Shown piece after piece: positions 26,072-34,635 of a stretch of DNA of 64,000 nucleotides; the first letter of the stretch is position 1; each line of letters starts with the position of its first letter. The notes below the pieces were generated by a model. That model ran no database searches. It worked only from the letters and a program-made list of their open reading frames with translations, and was not told the origin of the DNA. The position numbers and the translations under genes were made by a program. Source of the stretch: G965198795 sp965198795 (GTDB lineage Bacteria > Pseudomonadota > Alphaproteobacteria > Rhodospirillales > Casp-alpha2); NCBI GenBank assembly GCA_965198795.1, contig OZ240674.1, positions 1,798,001-1,862,000 on the forward strand. The letters run 5' to 3'.

Positions 26072-27052
26072 TTAGAGCGTCACCACCCGCGCCCTGCCTT
26101 GCTCGCGGGCGAGTTTGGCGGCCGTCGAGGCCACTGCTAGATCTTGCAGCCCCACTCCGGTGCCGTCGAACAACGTGATCTCGTCCTGGGAGGTCCGTCC
26201 ATCATGCTTGGCGTTGATGACATCGCCGATGGGTGTGATGTCGCCCTCCTTGATCAGGCCTTTCCCGATGGCGTGCTGGCTTTCACCGATGGTGACGGAT
26301 TGGGCTATTTCATCCGTGAAGACGGTCGAGGCGGCCACCAGTTCGGCGTCCACTTCCATTTTACCCTTGGTGTCCGTGCCCATACAGGCAATGTGCGCGC
26401 CGGGCTTGATCCAATCCTTCATCAGAAGCGGTTCGAAAGCGGACGTGATGGTGATGATCACGTCCGCTTGAGCGCCCAGTTCTTCCGGCGTCACGCCTTC
26501 GAACGGCAGGCCCAGTTCATCGGCCGCTTTTTGAAGGTTCGGCAGCATTTCCGGATGCGGATTCCAGGCGACGACTTTTTCGAAATCGCGTTGCTCGGCC
26601 GCCGCGCGGAGTTGGAACGTGGACTGGTGTCCGGCGCCCACCATGCCGAGAACCTTGCTGTCCTGGCGGGACAGATGACGGATGGAGACGGAACTGGACG
26701 CCGCCGTGCGAACGGCCGTCAAATAGTTGCCGCCGACCAGCGCCCAGGGACGGCCCGTATCTGGGTCGAACAGGAAAACCGTGGACTGGTGGTTTGTCAG
26801 GCCCTTCTCCGCGTTGCCCGGCCAATAGCCGCCGGACTTCAGGCCGAGCGAACCGCCCTCCCGGTCGAAACCGGACTTGAAGCCGTAAAGCGCGTCCGCA
26901 TAACCGATGGCTTCGCGGATTACCGGGAAGTTATAGGCGGCCCCCGCCGCCATGGCGGAGAACACGGACTCGACCGCCTTGAACGCGTCGTCCCGCCCGA
27001 TGATTTCCTTGCACACGTCCTCGCCGACGATGACCAGTTCCGCTTTGTCCAT
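26072..27052 (-). CDS. bhcD: Iminosuccinate reductase (BhcD), ornithine cyclodeaminase family
   Basis: A 326-residue protein of the ornithine cyclodeaminase/mu-crystallin family. It has the Rossmann segment VLGMVGAGHQSTFQLRA, the substrate-side motifs GLKSGGYWPGN, GNYLTAVRTAASSSVSIRHL and ADVIITITSAFEPLL, and the C-terminal LFDGTGVGLQDLAVAS. In the beta-hydroxyaspartate cycle this enzyme reduces iminosuccinate to aspartate with NAD(P)H. The assignment rests on the family together with the exact bhcA-bhcB-bhcC-bhcD order on this strand. Alone, the family could also be a cyclodeaminase or a ketimine reductase. GGAAAGG precedes the ATG. Confidence 0.88.
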   Translation of the reverse strand: MDKAELVIVGEDVCKEIIGRDDAFKAVESVFSAMAAGAAYNFPVIREAIGYADALYGFKSGFDREGGSLGLKSGGYWPGNAEKGLTNHQSTVFLFDPDTGRPWALVGGNYLTAVRTAASSSVSIRHLSRQDSKVLGMVGAGHQSTFQLRAAAEQRDFEKVVAWNPHPEMLPNLQKAADELGLPFEGVTPEELGAQADVIITITSAFEPLLMKDWIKPGAHIACMGTDTKGKMEVDAELVAASTVFTDEIAQSVTIGESQHAIGKGLIKEGDITPIGDVINAKHDGRTSQDEITLFDGTGVGLQDLAVASTAAKLAREQGRARVVTL

Positions 27053-27105
27053 TTTTCAGCCTTTCCAGGTGTCCTTGAGGGGCGGTTCATACCCCTCATA
27101 ACGCC

Positions 27106-27170
27106 ATGGCCGGGCTTGACCCGGCCATCCGCGCTTCGGTTCCAATGGACCCCCGGATCACGTCCGGGGG
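27106..27170. repeat. Two extragenic palindromes between bhcC and bhcD
   Basis: ATGGCCGGG pairs with CCCGGCCAT around CTTGA (27106-27128), and CCCCCGGA pairs with TCCGGGGG around TCACG (27150-27170). Both are perfect. They are of the dispersed GGCCGGG/CCGGATC type seen in alphaproteobacteria and lie in the only long gap (140 bases) inside the bhc operon. There they could lower or stabilise expression of bhcD relative to bhcABC. Confidence 0.7.
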
Positions 27171-27192
27171 CGGCGATATTCGTGATAAGAGC

Positions 27193-28362
27193 TTAATAAG
27201 CCTTGCCGCGGGCGCTGACCGGCCAGACGACTTCCACCTTGCCGCCACGCACGCCGACGTACCAGTCGTGGACGTTGCAGGTCGGATCGCAGTGCCCCGG
27301 CACCAGCTTCAGCTTGTCATTGACCTTCAGAACGCCTTTGGGATCGGCGATCACGCCGTGCTCATCGGAGCATTTGACGTATTCCACATCGTCCCGGCCG
27401 AAGATCGTCGGCAAGCCGCTATCGACGCTCTGCGCTTTCAAGCCCGCGTCGCAAATGGCCTTGTCGGCTTTGGCGTGGGACATCACCGACGTCAGAATGA
27501 AGAGGGCGTTTTCCCATTCACCTTGATCAATACGCTTGCCGTTCTTGTCCAGGATTCGGCCATAGTCCGCATCCATGAAGGCGTAGGAGCCGCATTGCAG
27601 TTCGTTGTAAACGCCGGAGTTGCCCTCGAAATAGTAGGACCCAGTGCCGCCGCCGCCAACGATATCGCACTTAAGGCCCTCGCCCTTCAGCGCGTCCACG
27701 GCGTCCGTCACCATGGCGACGGCGACGTCGATTTTGGCCTTGCGATCGTTGTAGTCATCCATGTGCTGCATAGCGCCTTGATAAGCCTGGATGCCGCCGA
27801 ACTTGAGGCCCGGGGCCGCGTCGATGGCTTTGGCGATTGCAACGACTTCCGGCGTGGCGGTTACGCCGCAGCGGCCGGCGCCGCAGTCGATTTCCACCAG
27901 ACACTCGATTTCCACGCCGTGCCTGGACGCCGCCGCCGACAAGTCCGCGACGTTCTCGATGTCGTCGACGCAGCAAAGCGCGCGCGCGCCTAGCTTTGGG
28001 ATGCGGGCCAGACGGTCAATCTTTTGCGGATCACGCACCTGGTTGGACACCAGGACGTCCTTGACGCCGCCACGGGCGAAAACTTCCGCTTCGGAGACCT
28101 TTTGGCAGCACACGCCGCAGGCGCCGCCCATTTCCATCTGCAACAGCGCCACGTCAACGGATTTGTGCATCTTGCCGTGAACCCGGTGACGCACGCCCAT
28201 TTCCCGGCAGAAGCCGCGCATTTTCTTGACGTTGCGCTCCAGCGCGTCCAGATCGAGAACCAGACAGGGCGTCTGGATGTCTTTTTCGTCCATGCCGGCG
28301 GCGGCCGGAACGTCATAGCCGACGTCGAGGTCGCTCATGTTGATTTTCGAAATCTCATTCAT
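27193..28362 (-). CDS. bhcC: Beta-hydroxyaspartate aldolase (BhcC), D-threonine aldolase family
   Basis: A 389-residue PLP enzyme of the alanine racemase-like fold III family. After TPCLVLDLDALERNV comes RVHGKMHKSVDVA, with the PLP-binding Lys in the first K position. CLVEIDCGAGRCGV and IQAYQGAMQHMDDY follow, then the phosphate-binding VGGGGTGSY. The C-terminus has the metal-binding HCDPTCNVHDWYVGVRGG. In the beta-hydroxyaspartate cycle this enzyme condenses glycine and glyoxylate to (2R,3S)-beta-hydroxyaspartate. GGAG lies before the ATG. The neighbours bhcB and bhcD make the pathway assignment firm; by itself it could be a D-threonine aldolase. Confidence 0.92.
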   Translation of the reverse strand: MNEISKINMSDLDVGYDVPAAAGMDEKDIQTPCLVLDLDALERNVKKMRGFCREMGVRHRVHGKMHKSVDVALLQMEMGGACGVCCQKVSEAEVFARGGVKDVLVSNQVRDPQKIDRLARIPKLGARALCCVDDIENVADLSAAASRHGVEIECLVEIDCGAGRCGVTATPEVVAIAKAIDAAPGLKFGGIQAYQGAMQHMDDYNDRKAKIDVAVAMVTDAVDALKGEGLKCDIVGGGGTGSYYFEGNSGVYNELQCGSYAFMDADYGRILDKNGKRIDQGEWENALFILTSVMSHAKADKAICDAGLKAQSVDSGLPTIFGRDDVEYVKCSDEHGVIADPKGVLKVNDKLKLVPGHCDPTCNVHDWYVGVRGGKVEVVWPVSARGKAY

Positions 28363-28387
28363 GTCTCTTACTCCCTAAAACCTTGAG

Positions 28388-29371
28388 TCATTTGCCGGCC
28401 ATCCAGGGCAGCTTGCCGAGATCGACGTTGCCGCCTGTGATGATGACGCCGACGCGCTTGCCGGCAAACACGTCCTTGTTTTTCAAAATCGTCGCCAGAG
28501 GCGGCGCGCAGGACGCCTCCATGATCACCTTCATGCGTTGCCAGGTCAGCTTCATCGCATCGACGATTTCTTCTTCCGTGGCCGTCAGGATGTCGGTCAC
28601 GTGATTGGATACGAAATGCCAGGTCAATTCCTTCAGCGGCACCTTCAATCCGTCGGCCACCGTCACCGGCGCGTCATCGGCGATGATGTGACCGGCCTTG
28701 AAGGAACGCGCCGCGTCGTCGGCGTTTTTCGGCTCGGCCGCGTAGATCTTGACCTCGGGCGCGATATTCGACAGCGTCAAGCAGCAGCCCGACACCATTC
28801 CGCCGCCGCCGATGGGCGCGATCACCGCGTCCAGGCCATCGGTTTGTTCCATCAACTCCTTGGAGCACGTTCCCTGGCCCGCGATCACCCGCGGGTCGTT
28901 GTAGGGATGCACGAAATCCGCGCCGGTCTCGGCGGCGACCTTGGCAAAAACGGCCTCGCGCGACGACGTGGAAGGCTCACATTCGACGATCTTGCCGCCG
29001 TAGCCCATCACGGCGTCCTTTTTGGCCTGAGGGGCTGTCCGCGGCATGACGACCGTGACGGGAATTCCGCGCCGGCCGGCGGCGTAAGACAGCGACAGCG
29101 CGTGGTTGCCGGAAGAATGCGTGGCGACGCCTTTCGCTGCGGTTTCGTCATCCAAACCAAAGACGGCGTTGCTGGCCCCCCGCGCCTTGAACGCGCCCGC
29201 CTTCTGGAAGTTCTCGCACTTGAAGAACAACTCGGCGCCCGTCAACTCGTTCAGGTAACTCGAAGTCAACACCGGGGTCCGATGAATGAAGGGCCTGATC
29301 CGCTCGTGCGCGGCCTTGACGTCATCATACGCCGGTATGTGCATGACGTCTGTTCCCGCCTGGTCTTTCAT
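28388..29371 (-). CDS. bhcB: Beta-hydroxyaspartate dehydratase (BhcB)
   Basis: A 327-residue fold-type II PLP enzyme of the threonine dehydratase/serine racemase family. The PLP-binding Lys is in QKAGAFKARGA; THSSGNHALSLS and the glycine-rich loop IAPIGGGGMVSG bind the cofactor. In the beta-hydroxyaspartate cycle it removes water from beta-hydroxyaspartate to give iminosuccinate. The ATG at 29371 (MKDQAGTD) is preceded by GGGGGAAGGA; an in-frame GTG at 29383 is less likely. It starts 15 bases downstream of bhcA. Confidence 0.92.
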   Translation of the reverse strand: MKDQAGTDVMHIPAYDDVKAAHERIRPFIHRTPVLTSSYLNELTGAELFFKCENFQKAGAFKARGASNAVFGLDDETAAKGVATHSSGNHALSLSYAAGRRGIPVTVVMPRTAPQAKKDAVMGYGGKIVECEPSTSSREAVFAKVAAETGADFVHPYNDPRVIAGQGTCSKELMEQTDGLDAVIAPIGGGGMVSGCCLTLSNIAPEVKIYAAEPKNADDAARSFKAGHIIADDAPVTVADGLKVPLKELTWHFVSNHVTDILTATEEEIVDAMKLTWQRMKVIMEASCAPPLATILKNKDVFAGKRVGVIITGGNVDLGKLPWMAGK

Positions 29372-29386
29372 TCCTTCCCCCACCTT

Positions 29387-30580
29387 TCAAGCCACGGCTT
29401 TAAGCGCCGTGGGGACACGGGTCTTGCGGTAATGCTCCTGAGCCGCGGCGACGCCGGCGCCCAGATCGATGGGATAGTCCAAATCCTTCATGGCCATCTC
29501 GATCGTCGCGACGCCTGTCAACGCCATGGCGTCCGTCATCATGCCGAGATGACCGATGCGGAAGGCTTTACCGGCCATCTCGCCCAAGCCAACGCCGAAG
29601 GAAATACCGTAGGCGTTGTAGACATGTTCGGTCAACTCATCGGAATTGAAACCTTCGGGAACGTAAATCGCGCTGACAGTGTCCGAATAAAGATCGGGTG
29701 ACGCGGCGCATAATTTCAGCCCCCAGGCACGAACAGCCGCGCGCACGCCATCCGCAATACGGCGATGACGCGCAAAGACGTTCTCCAAGCCTTCCTCAAA
29801 CAGCATGTCTAAGCTTTCACGCAGACCGGAAACCAATTGCACCGGGGGGGTGTACGGAAAACCGCCCCTCGCGTTGTTGGCCGCCATATCACGAAAATCG
29901 AAGAAGCACCGGCTGAGCTCGGCCGTCTCCATGGCCGCACGGGCTTTTTCCGAGAATGCGGCGATGGCCAGGCCGGCCGGCAGCATGAAGCCCTTTTGCG
30001 AGCCGGACACACAGATATCCACACCCCACTCGTCCATGCGGAAGTCCATGGACCCCAGCGAACTCACCGCGTCAACGAACAGCATGGCCGGATGATTGGC
30101 GGCGTCCATGGCGCGGCGCACGCCGGCGATGTCGCTTTTCACGCCCGTCGCGGTTTCGTTGTGGGTTGACAGAACGGCCTTTATCCTGTGCCCGGCGTCG
30201 GCGACCAGGCGCTTGGCGATCTCGTCGATTGGAGCGCCCCGGCCCCATTCACATTCGATAATCTCCACATCCAGCTTGTGGCGCCGGCACATGCCGATCC
30301 ACTTGTGGGAGAACATGCCGAAACGCGCGGCGAGAACCTTATCGCCGGGGCTCAACGTGTTAGTGATGGCGGCTTCCCAGCCGCCCGTGCCGCTGGCCGG
30401 CCAAATCAGAACTTGTCCTTCTTCAGTTTTGAAGACCTTTTTCAGGCTCTCCAAAACCGGCGTCAGGATTTCAACAAAATCCGGCGCGCGATGGTCGCGC
30501 GTTTGCGCCGCCATCTTGAACCGCAAACGATCCGGAATATTCGTCGGCCCGGGTATGAAAGTCGGGTTCTGCCCGCTCAT
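29387..30580 (-). CDS. bhcA: Aspartate-glyoxylate aminotransferase (BhcA)
   Basis: A 397-residue class V PLP aminotransferase. The N-terminus GQNPTFIPGPTNIPDRLR is typical of serine/aspartate-glyoxylate aminotransferases. Cofactor features are WPASGTGGWEAAI, LFVDAVSSLGSMDFRMDEW and the Schiff-base Lys in SGSQKGFMLPAG. In the cycle BhcA moves the amino group from aspartate to glyoxylate, giving oxaloacetate and glycine. The ATG at 30580 has GGAGGAT at good spacing; the frame reaching 30676 runs through AT-rich promoter DNA. First gene of the bhcABCD operon. No bhcR-like IclR regulator lies next to it. Confidence 0.93.
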   Translation of the reverse strand: MSGQNPTFIPGPTNIPDRLRFKMAAQTRDHRAPDFVEILTPVLESLKKVFKTEEGQVLIWPASGTGGWEAAITNTLSPGDKVLAARFGMFSHKWIGMCRRHKLDVEIIECEWGRGAPIDEIAKRLVADAGHRIKAVLSTHNETATGVKSDIAGVRRAMDAANHPAMLFVDAVSSLGSMDFRMDEWGVDICVSGSQKGFMLPAGLAIAAFSEKARAAMETAELSRCFFDFRDMAANNARGGFPYTPPVQLVSGLRESLDMLFEEGLENVFARHRRIADGVRAAVRAWGLKLCAASPDLYSDTVSAIYVPEGFNSDELTEHVYNAYGISFGVGLGEMAGKAFRIGHLGMMTDAMALTGVATIEMAMKDLDYPIDLGAGVAAAQEHYRKTRVPTALKAVA

Positions 30581-30611
30581 TGGCGTGATCCTCCATTTGT
30601 TCGCGCCCGGC

Positions 30612-30639
30612 ATTATACGGATAATTTCGGGCGTTACAA
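30612..30639 (-). promoter_or_regulatory. Putative sigma70-type promoter of bhcABCD
   Basis: On the reverse strand TTGTAA (30639-30634) and TATAAT (30617-30612) are separated by 16 bases, about 30 bases upstream of the bhcA ATG. The DNA just upstream (30640-30710) is strongly AT-rich, like an UP element or a regulator site. No known operator could be recognised. Confidence 0.55.
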
Positions 30640-30760
30640 TTTTTTTGAAAAAATATTCCAAAAAATTTAAAAACATATAATTTACTGTTTTATATGGTAA
30701 AAAATGGGACTGACCCAGATAACCACCTTGGATGACGTTTAACCTATTGTTTTAACCGCG

Positions 30761-31105
30761 CTAATGGCGTGAAGGGCCGCTGTGGCTGAATCGCCGCTCA
30801 CATTCCTTCAAATATAGCCCGAATTGGATATTCGGCGCGCCATTGAATTCGGCGTATGCGGCGCTTCGCCCAGGACCGGAGGTTCTCAATCGCGTTGATA
30901 TGATTTCCATTGTCCGCGAAGCGCCCGGAATGGTTAACGCGCAAGGGATGAAAGTCCGGTACGTCAAGCGCGTTATAGCCCTTTCAGCCATCCGGATAGA
31001 CGATGCCGTCAGGGTTCGTGACGAGGCGTCGGGAATGATCTTGGCGTGGACCTTCCCGCCCGCTTCAACAGGCCGAAAACGGGGACTTTTTCCGCCGCGC
31101 GCGCA
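30761..31105 (-). pseudogene. IS1595-family transposase remnant
   Basis: Pieces of an ISXO2-like transposase appear in alternating frames on the reverse strand. PVFGLLKRAG leads to GGKVHAKIIPDASSRTL, then GWLKGYNALDVPDFHPLRVN and NGNHINAIENLRSWAKRRIR, and finally NIQFGLYLKECERRFSH with a stop at 30761. These match the C-terminal half of IS1595-type transposases in order, including the N-HINxIENxW signature. At least three frameshifts make it inactive. The N-terminal half is missing. Confidence 0.75.
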
Positions 31106-31160
31106 TGATTTTCTGCGACTGTCATCTTCTGTCTCAAGCAATGAGTCCTGAGCCTAGCGT
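31106..31160 (-). mobile_element. Solo end of an IS5-type element
   Basis: The sequence CTAGGCTCAGGACTCATTGC (reverse strand from about 31160) and the following TTGAGACAGAAGATGAC recur, with few changes, at 47459-47500, where they border an IS5-family transposase. Here only the end remains. It cuts the SMP-30 pseudogene on one side and abuts the IS1595 remnant on the other. Confidence 0.6.
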
Positions 31161-31535
31161 TCGGAGCGGCGAAATTCACGTTCATCGAACCACACCAATA
31201 GCGCCCATGAAGATCAACCGTTCCACCGTTGAGCCGCGTATCGCTCTCAACTCAGGCTCCGGGTCTCCGATCCAGTTCACGGAAGCTTCACGGTCTGAGA
31301 AATCAAGTAATGCGAATCCGCTCGCGAGACCCGCAATAAACTGTCCATCCTCACACAGTTCAATGGAACCGATGAGTTCGAGCAGTGTACAGCTTTGCGG
31401 ACCGGCGCCCTCTTCCGTGGCGCTCCAAATTATCTTTTTCAGACTGTCGATCCCAAAAAGCTGATTCCGCCGGATATCCTAGATCGGGCGCTCACCCAAA
31501 GTTGCCGGACCAGACCAAATACAGTCGAGCGTCAC
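31160..31535 (-). pseudogene. SMP-30/gluconolactonase family pseudogene
   Basis: From a GTG at 31535 the reverse strand reads VTLDCIWSGPATLGERPI, stop (TAG), DIRRNQLFGIDSLKKIIWS, then SIELCEDGQFIAGLASGFAL. A frame change follows and it continues as DTRLNGGTVDLHGRYWCGSM. This is the N-terminal third of an SMP-30/gluconolactonase/LRE beta-propeller, whose usual text is ATLGEGPVWDxRxNxLYWVD and RLNDGKVDxxGRFWxGSM. The TAG replaces the expected Trp codon. The gene is then truncated by the IS5 end at 31160. Confidence 0.75.
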
Positions 31536-31812
31536 TTCGCCTGACCTGCAATGCGGCGCTGCGCTTTTCTCAACGGGGTCGATTTTGGCGGGCCCTTCAC
31601 AAAGGTTTCCCTCCGTTTTCATTTTTTGTGAAAATACGAGATCATGCACCCATTATCGCCGGTTATCGCCAGCGGGCTAGAGATATCGCAGAGCTTGACG
31701 ATGTTTGCGGCGACGTGGCGTTCGCGGATTTGTAACCGGCGTCCGTCTCCGTTAAGGTTTTGTACGTCTTGGGGATATTTCCCGGAGAGCATTTCGGCGG
31801 GGAGGCGCGATC
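31536..31812. other. Noncoding stretch upstream of the cupin gene
   Basis: I see no gene. The part nearest the cupin gene should hold its promoter; GGGGAGGCG just before its ATG is the ribosome site. Confidence 0.4.
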
Positions 31813-32364
31813 ATGGATATGGACCGGTTTATTGACGATATGAAAACGGCGCGGGCCGAGAGCGGCGGCGCCAGGGCCGTTCGCGAGGCGTTGGCCGCAG
31901 TGGTCTCGGATTCCGCCGATGTCATGAGGGGATTGGGCGAGCCGAAAGAAGCTGGCCTGCACCGGGTTTATCACAGCCCGGACCTCACCATTCTCAATGT
32001 TGTCTGGGCGCCTTATATGACATTGATGCCCCATAATCACGGCGGCGTATGGGCCGTCATCGGGGTTTATACGGGGCGCGAAGACAATATTTTCTGGTGC
32101 CGGAGAAAGGACGATCCGGCGCAAATCGAGGCGGTCGGCGCGGACGCCATGATGGAAGGCGACTCGAAACCGCTTGGCAAGGACGTCATTCATTCCGTCA
32201 CCAACCCCATCCCGCGTTTGACGGGAGCCATTCACGTATATGGCGGCGATTTCTTCGCCGGCGGGCGCAGCGAATGGGATCCAGAGGCATTGACGGAAAA
32301 ACCCTATGACGCGGACAAGGCCAATGACCATTTCCAGGACATGAACCGGCGGTTCGCGTCTTGA
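31813..32364 (+). CDS. Cysteine dioxygenase-like cupin protein
   Basis: A 183-residue cupin. The metal-binding motif is LMPHNHGGVWAVIGVYTG (His74, His76) with a third His in KDVIHSVTNP (His127), as in thiol dioxygenases such as cysteine and 3-mercaptopropionate dioxygenase. The late segment LTGAIHVYGGDFF is also typical. These iron enzymes oxidise thiols to sulfinates; the substrate cannot be told from the sequence. GGGGAGGCG precedes the ATG. It stands alone between transposon remnants. Confidence 0.75.
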   Translation: MDMDRFIDDMKTARAESGGARAVREALAAVVSDSADVMRGLGEPKEAGLHRVYHSPDLTILNVVWAPYMTLMPHNHGGVWAVIGVYTGREDNIFWCRRKDDPAQIEAVGADAMMEGDSKPLGKDVIHSVTNPIPRLTGAIHVYGGDFFAGGRSEWDPEALTEKPYDADKANDHFQDMNRRFAS

Positions 32365-32699
32365 CCGGCGAGGGTTGGGGCGAAGCCCGCCAATCGGCGC
32401 GGGGCGGTGGCGGAACTTGGAACCTCCTTCAGGCGGACAACCGTCCCGTCAGACTGACGGCTTTTCATGCCCTCATTACGGCGGGCGGGATACGGGCGGA
32501 AGCGTGCCGTGTTTTCAGGTCACGGCGAAGGTGTGGGGCCGGGTTATGATATTGCCCGTGATGGGCGGTGTTCGAGAAAATCGAGCGCATGGGGATGGCC
32601 GTCTTTGAGATTGAGTTCCAGGGAAACCGGACCGGTCCAGTTCCCCCGTCAAGGTGTCGATACGGCGGCTCTGATCGGTCAGCGGACCGGCCGCTTCGT
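32365..32699. other. Degenerate stretch with a coding-looking fragment
   Basis: No intact gene. On the reverse strand near 32560-32640 one frame reads NWTGPVSLELNLKDGHPHAL, then DFLEHRPSRAIS and a stop, which looks like the end of a decayed protein; I cannot name it. The rest is GC-rich and uninformative. Confidence 0.35.
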
Positions 32700-32950
32700 G
32701 CTTCTTCAAGCGGGTGAGAAAGGATGACGCCCGGCACGACCCGTGGGCCGTCAACACGGGGAACGCCGTGGGACAGCGGAAAGTACGGTTCAATACGATC
32801 AAGTTGAGCGAGCGTCAGCCGGAACAGGCTGTTCGCAGAGCGTCTCCCGTTGAATGGAAACGCCACTATCAGATAATCAACCAAGCAAAAAATAATGGAT
32901 CCTGAGACTAAGTTTGAGCCGTTGGAATATGTCTGCCAACGCCCCATAGC
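32700..32950 (-). pseudogene. IS5-family transposase N-terminal remnant
   Basis: The reverse frame from about 32818 to 32707 reads LTLAQLDRIEPYFPLSHGVP, then RVDGPRVVPGVILSHPL. It matches the start of IS5-group transposases (LTDxQWxRIEPxFPLSxGxPRVDDRRVxSGIIxV). The catalytic DDE part is absent. Flanking GAGACTAAGTTTGAGC near 32906 may be the old element end. Confidence 0.65.
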
Positions 32951-32995
32951 GGAACATTAAAAGAACCATCTTTGGCGACACACAATGCGGTCTTT

Positions 32996-34531
32996 TTATC
33001 GCTCGAACGGTGTGGGTTCCACGTACGGATACCTTGACTTCGCCTTGGTCCCGGCGGCGCTGGCGTTACGGACATATTTTTCATCATCACCGGAACGCGC
33101 GATGTACGACCAAGTCGGACTGCCACCGGTCGCCTTTTGAATGAACAAGCGTTCCTTTTGACTTTGGATACAACGCGCCTTGATGTCCTCCGGGTCCCAG
33201 CCGTTCATCAGCTCCTCCCGAAGTGACGATTCGATTTCCGCGGCTGCCGGGTTCCCGGCGAGATTATTCATCTCCAACGGATCGGCGTCGAGATCGTACA
33301 GAAGCGCCGGGTAATCGTGAGTATAGATGTATTTGTAATTGTCTCGCCGAACCATACGGCACGGCGTGCTAACACCCTCGCCCGTGTATTCGACGGTGAC
33401 CGCGTTGTCCCATGTCCCATCATCGCCGGACAGCAAGGACGTCAACGAATTGCCGTCAAGCGGCATGACGTCTTCCGGAGGTTCGCCGCTGCCCCACTCG
33501 ACAAAGGTGGGCAACAGATCGACCAGCGAGGTTATCTCTGTCACTCGGCCCGCATTGATTTTGCCCGGTTGTGAGATGATCAGCGGGACGCGCGACGAAT
33601 TTTCGTAGAACGACTGTTTGAACCACATACCGCGCTCGCCAAGCATTTCGCCGTGGTCCGAGGTGAACACGACAATGGTGTCTTCGAGCAGATCCATATC
33701 ATTGAGCGCCGACATGATTCGACCGACTTTATCGTCCAGGTACGTGCACATGCCGTAATAGGCATGGCGCGCGTTGCGGACGTGCTCTTCCTTGATCGTC
33801 AACAAATCCTGTGCGTGGCCGTAGTGAAGCTGACGGCTCATTTCATCCAGTTCATCGACGGGGATTGGCGCCACCTTCGGCATGTCGATTTGCTCATGAT
33901 CAAACATGTTCCAATACGCCGGATGGGTGACGAACGGCGAATGGGGATGAGTGAAGGAAATCCAGAGCATAAATGGGTCTTCACGTTGAAAACGGGCAAG
34001 ATCATACAACTTTTGAATGCCCGAATGCTCAACTTCGTCATCGTAATCTACTTGCAGATTCCGACGGCTTTGTCCGGCCTCGACCACCGCGCGTGGGTTG
34101 ATGCCTGTCGGACGATAGCGCTCGCCAACAATCCAATCCGGCGTCCAGGCGAAGTTCGCGGGATAAATATCGGTCGTTATACGTTCGTCAAACCCGTGAA
34201 CCTGATCTGGACCGATAAAATGCATCTTACCGCAAAGGACCGTGTAGTAGCCGATGGACCGCATGTAATGCGCCACGGTCGGGACCGAGGCCGGCAACTC
34301 GACGGCGTTGTCCCATTGGGCAATGGCGCTAGATAAGCGGCCCGTGAGCATTGACATCCGCGAGGGGACACAAAGGGGAAAATTACAGTAATTGTTATCG
34401 AAGACGACACCGGACGCGGCAAGAGCGTCGATATTCGGGGTGATGGCCATCTTGTCGCCGTGCATCGGCAGGATAAACGGCGTCATCTGATCGACTTGGA
34501 TAACCAGGATGTTTGGTTTTTTTGAGACCAT
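32996..34531 (-). CDS. betC: Choline-sulfatase-type sulfatase (BetC family)
   Basis: A 511-residue type I sulfatase. The signature CVPSR at 54-58 holds the Cys converted to formylglycine; ILVIQVDQMTPF gives the metal-binding Asp, and TSDHGEMLGERGMWFKQSF the second metal and active-site cluster. The BetC-specific run LCGKMHFIGPDQVHGFDER and TDIYPANFAWTPDW is present, and the C-terminal region is that of choline-sulfatases. The known reaction releases sulfate and choline from choline-O-sulfate in the cytoplasm. No betA/betB/betI genes are nearby; its neighbours are a TTT transporter and a metallophosphoesterase, so the substrate may be another sulfate ester. Base composition is visibly more AT-rich than in the bhc or cox genes. 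Confidence 0.82.
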   Translation of the reverse strand: MVSKKPNILVIQVDQMTPFILPMHGDKMAITPNIDALAASGVVFDNNYCNFPLCVPSRMSMLTGRLSSAIAQWDNAVELPASVPTVAHYMRSIGYYTVLCGKMHFIGPDQVHGFDERITTDIYPANFAWTPDWIVGERYRPTGINPRAVVEAGQSRRNLQVDYDDEVEHSGIQKLYDLARFQREDPFMLWISFTHPHSPFVTHPAYWNMFDHEQIDMPKVAPIPVDELDEMSRQLHYGHAQDLLTIKEEHVRNARHAYYGMCTYLDDKVGRIMSALNDMDLLEDTIVVFTSDHGEMLGERGMWFKQSFYENSSRVPLIISQPGKINAGRVTEITSLVDLLPTFVEWGSGEPPEDVMPLDGNSLTSLLSGDDGTWDNAVTVEYTGEGVSTPCRMVRRDNYKYIYTHDYPALLYDLDADPLEMNNLAGNPAAAEIESSLREELMNGWDPEDIKARCIQSQKERLFIQKATGGSPTWSYIARSGDDEKYVRNASAAGTKAKSRYPYVEPTPFER

Positions 34532-34562
34532 TAAATGTTTTATCCCGGAAATGATGGTTCTT

Positions 34563-34620
34563 TAAAAAAACCGCAAAAAATAATGGGGCCGGGCGTCAGT
34601 ATAAAACCATCGGCCCCATT
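34563..34620 (-). terminator. Strong intrinsic terminator after tctC
   Basis: On the reverse strand AATGGGGCCG pairs with CGGCCCCATT across a 19-base loop (34582-34620, allowing an offset at the base). The tract ATTTTTTGCGGTTTTTTT follows directly. It lies between the tctC stop and the betC start, so most tctC transcripts should end here and betC depends on read-through or its own promoter. Confidence 0.8.
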
Positions 34621-34635
34621 GGACTTTTATGCGGC

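Noticed and set aside
28538..29701. A 387-residue forward frame opposite bhcB and bhcA
   Set aside because: Antisense shadow of well-recognised PLP enzymes; no start site.
32996..34531. A complete choline-O-sulfate to betaine pathway
   Set aside because: Only the sulfatase is present; betA, betB, betI and a choline transporter are not in the window.
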